Shown: positions 4,436 through 5,923 of the stretch, piece after piece
Position numbering within the stretch: the first letter of the stretch is position 1
Layout of the letters: each line of letters begins with the position of its first letter
Source: an uncultured Oscillospiraceae bacterium
Lineage (GTDB): Bacteria > Bacillota > Clostridia > Oscillospirales > Oscillospiraceae
Length of the DNA stretch: 5,923 bases
NCBI GenBank assembly: GCA_910584805.1
Contig: CAJUCB010000037.1
Location: forward strand, 10,708-16,630
Direction: 5' to 3'
Translations under genes and position numbers: made by a program
The notes under the pieces: generated by a model
What the model was told of the DNA's origin: nothing
Database searches by the model: none
Seen by the model: the letters and a program-made list of their open reading frames with translations, nothing else

Positions 4436-5292
4436 TGGGGGGCCTCCCTTCCTGTTTTCAATTTCTTTAGGGCGTCCATGAGGACCTCCAAGTCCTCCTT
4501 GTCGTAGTATTCCAAGGTGAGCTTGCCCTTTTTCCGCCCCTGGGCAATGGTCACCCGGCGGCCCAGGCGGTCGGTGAGCTGCCGCTCCGCCTCCTGGTAG
4601 TAGATGGCAAGGGGGGCCTCCTCCTTGGGTTTCTCCCCTTGGAGCAGCCGCTTCACCCGTTCCTCGGTCTCCCGGACGGAGAGCTTTTTCTTCTGGATTT
4701 CCTCCGCCAGGGCCATCTGGGCCTCTGGGGAGGGGAGGGGCAGCAGGGCCCGTCCGTGGCCGGCGGAGAGGGTGCCCTGCTCAATGGACCACTGGATTTC
4801 CTGGGGCAGGCCCAGCAGGCGCAGGGCGTTGGCCACCGCCGGGCGGGATTTGCTCACCCGCTGGGCGGCCTCCTCCTGGGTGAGGCCGAAGTCCCGGATC
4901 AAGGTCTGGAACCCGGCGGCCTCCTCCATGGGGTTCAAGTCCTCCCGCTGGAGGTTTTCAATGAGGCCGATTTCCATGACCTTCCGGTCGTCGGCCTCGA
5001 TGATCAGGGCGGGGACCTCGTGGAGGCCCGCCATCCGGGCGGCCCGCCAGCGGCGCTCCCCGGCGATGATCTGATAGTAGCCCGACGAGAGCCGCCGGAC
5101 GGTGAGGGGCTGCAGGACCCCGTGCTGTTCAATGGACGCCGCCAGCTCCGCCAGGGCCTCCTCGTCGAAGTGCTTCCGGGGCTGGTTCAGCCCTGGCTCC
5201 ACCTGGGAGATGGGGAGGGAGACGGAGCCGCCCTCCTGGGTGTGCAGGCTCACGTCCCCCAGCAGCGCGTCTAAGCCTTTGCCCAAGGCCAT
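4432..5292 (-). CDS. parB: Chromosome partitioning protein ParB (Spo0J)
   Basis: CTP-dependent DNA clamp that loads at parS and works with ParA in origin segregation. The 286 residues start with the typical GKGLDALLGD (4-13). The N-terminal CTP-binding domain has NQPRKHFDE (36-44), HGVLQPL (57-63), the signature GERRWRAAR (78-86) and ENLQREDLNPMEEA (112-125). The helix-turn-helix that reads parS spans about 136-161 (GLTQEEAAQRVSKSRPAVAN), followed by LSAGHGRALL (175-184). The C-terminal dimerisation domain has the usual Lys-rich patch (RKKGK, 253-257) and the final helix EDLEVLMDALKKLK. ATG 5292 is the first possible start, since an in-frame TGA lies two codons upstream. Its ribosome site (GAAAGG) overlaps the parA stop and is 13 bases away, rather long, which may lower ParB output relative to ParA. 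It overlaps the next gene by 4 bases. Confidence 0.98.
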   Translation of the reverse strand: MALGKGLDALLGDVSLHTQEGGSVSLPISQVEPGLNQPRKHFDEEALAELAASIEQHGVLQPLTVRRLSSGYYQIIAGERRWRAARMAGLHEVPALIIEADDRKVMEIGLIENLQREDLNPMEEAAGFQTLIRDFGLTQEEAAQRVSKSRPAVANALRLLGLPQEIQWSIEQGTLSAGHGRALLPLPSPEAQMALAEEIQKKKLSVRETEERVKRLLQGEKPKEEAPLAIYYQEAERQLTDRLGRRVTIAQGRKKGKLTLEYYDKEDLEVLMDALKKLKTGREAPQ

Positions 5293-5309
5293 ATCATATC
5301 ACATGCCTT

Positions 5310-5923
5310 TCAAGATGTTGTTTCGTTGGTGGATGTGGGGATGGGGTTGCGCTCCAAAAATTCCTCCGCCAGCTGCCGGTAGGCCAGGGACCCCCGGGAG
5401 GAGTAGTCGTAGGCGTTCACCGGCTTGCCGTGGCTGGGGGCCTCGGAGAGGCGGACGTTCCGGGGGATCACCGTGGAGAACACCTGGCCGGGGAAGTGGC
5501 GCTTCACCTGCTCCGCCACTTGGAGGGAGAGGTTGGTGCGGCCGTCGTACATGGTGAGCAGGACGCCCTCAATGTCGATGGCGGGGTTCAGCCGCCCCTT
5601 GACGATGCGGATGGTGGAGATCAAATCGCTGAGCCCCTCCAAGGCGTAGTACTCGCACTGGACGGGGATGAGGATGCTGTCCGCGGCGCACAGGCAGTTT
5701 AGGGTGAGCATTTCCAGGGAGGGGGGGCAGTCGATGAGGATGAAGTCGTAGGCCTCCCCCAGGGGGGCCAGGGCGTCCCGGAGGAGGAACTCCCGCTTTT
5801 CCAGGTTGATCATCTCCACCGTGGCCCCAGCCAGGGCCTTGTTGGCGGGGAGGATGTCCCCATAGGGGGTGTTCACCACCGCGTTGCCCACCGGGGCGCT
5901 GCCGATGATGGCCTCGTAAACGG
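5310..5923 (-). CDS. parA: Chromosome partitioning ATPase ParA (Soj), C-terminal part
   Basis: ParA-family ATPase that binds DNA nonspecifically as an ATP dimer and is released by ParB, driving origin movement; in Bacillus the homologue Soj also controls DnaA. The last 203 residues are visible, and the reading frame stays open to the window edge, so the roughly 60 N-terminal residues with the deviant Walker A loop lie outside. An internal GTG at 5891 is not the true start. Visible landmarks are DILPANKALAGATVEM, the Walker B/switch segment FILIDCPPSLEMLTLN, PVQCEYYALEGL, TMYDGRTNLS with the Arg expected for DNA binding, and VIPRNVRLSEAPSHGKP, which is typical of chromosomal Soj rather than plasmid ParA. 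The gene ends 17 bases before parB, and its stop overlaps the parB ribosome site. Confidence 0.97.
   Translation of the reverse strand, partial: VYEAIIGSAPVGNAVVNTPYGDILPANKALAGATVEMINLEKREFLLRDALAPLGEAYDFILIDCPPSLEMLTLNCLCAADSILIPVQCEYYALEGLSDLISTIRIVKGRLNPAIDIEGVLLTMYDGRTNLSLQVAEQVKRHFPGQVFSTVIPRNVRLSEAPSHGKPVNAYDYSSRGSLAYRQLAEEFLERNPIPTSTNETTS

Overview
The window is a GC-rich, gene-dense chromosomal segment in which every real gene lies on the minus strand, so transcription runs from right to left. It looks like origin-proximal core genome of a high-GC member of the Clostridia, most plausibly an Oscillospiraceae/Ruminococcaceae-type gut Firmicute. The evidence is a chromosomal parA-parB pair, a perfect 16-bp Bacillus-type parS site, AGGAGG-like ribosome binding sites, serS just downstream of parB, and a minD-mgsA neighbour pair like the one I recall from clostridial mreBCD-minCDE-rodA-mgsA clusters. 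The family assignment is inferred from sequence style and gene order, not from a database search.

Layout in transcription order: parA (5' part outside the window, 5923-5310); parB (5292-4432); a membrane-anchored coiled-coil protein of unknown function, coupled to parB by an ATGA overlap (4435-3968); parS in the short gap that follows (3943-3958); serS (3907-2618); a 59-residue single-pass membrane protein (2601-2422); rsmG (2411-1698); a structured gap holding a good sigma-A-type promoter (1599-1627); minD (GTG start, 1572-835); mgsA (774-358); a gap with a strong hairpin (282-316); and the 5' end of hisS (236-1). No gap is longer than about 125 bases.

The genes fall into three themes. parA, parB and parS form the chromosome-segregation module, and ParB loads at the parS site about 0.5 kb downstream of its own gene. 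serS, rsmG and hisS serve translation (tRNA charging and 16S rRNA methylation). minD (division-site placement) and mgsA (methylglyoxal shunt) look like leftovers of a cell-shape/division cluster joined to the par region. The chromosome origin probably lies to the right, so that all genes are co-directional with replication.

Most of the window is ordinary housekeeping sequence, and I do not see a new defence or mobile system. The points most worth checking are: (1) MinD stops exactly where its C-terminal membrane-targeting helix should begin, with a helix-like remnant in frame after the stop and no minC or minE beside it; (2) MgsA has Ser in place of the catalytic Asp and lacks the active-site His; (3) an FtsL/DivIC-shaped membrane coiled-coil protein is translationally coupled to ParB and abuts parS.
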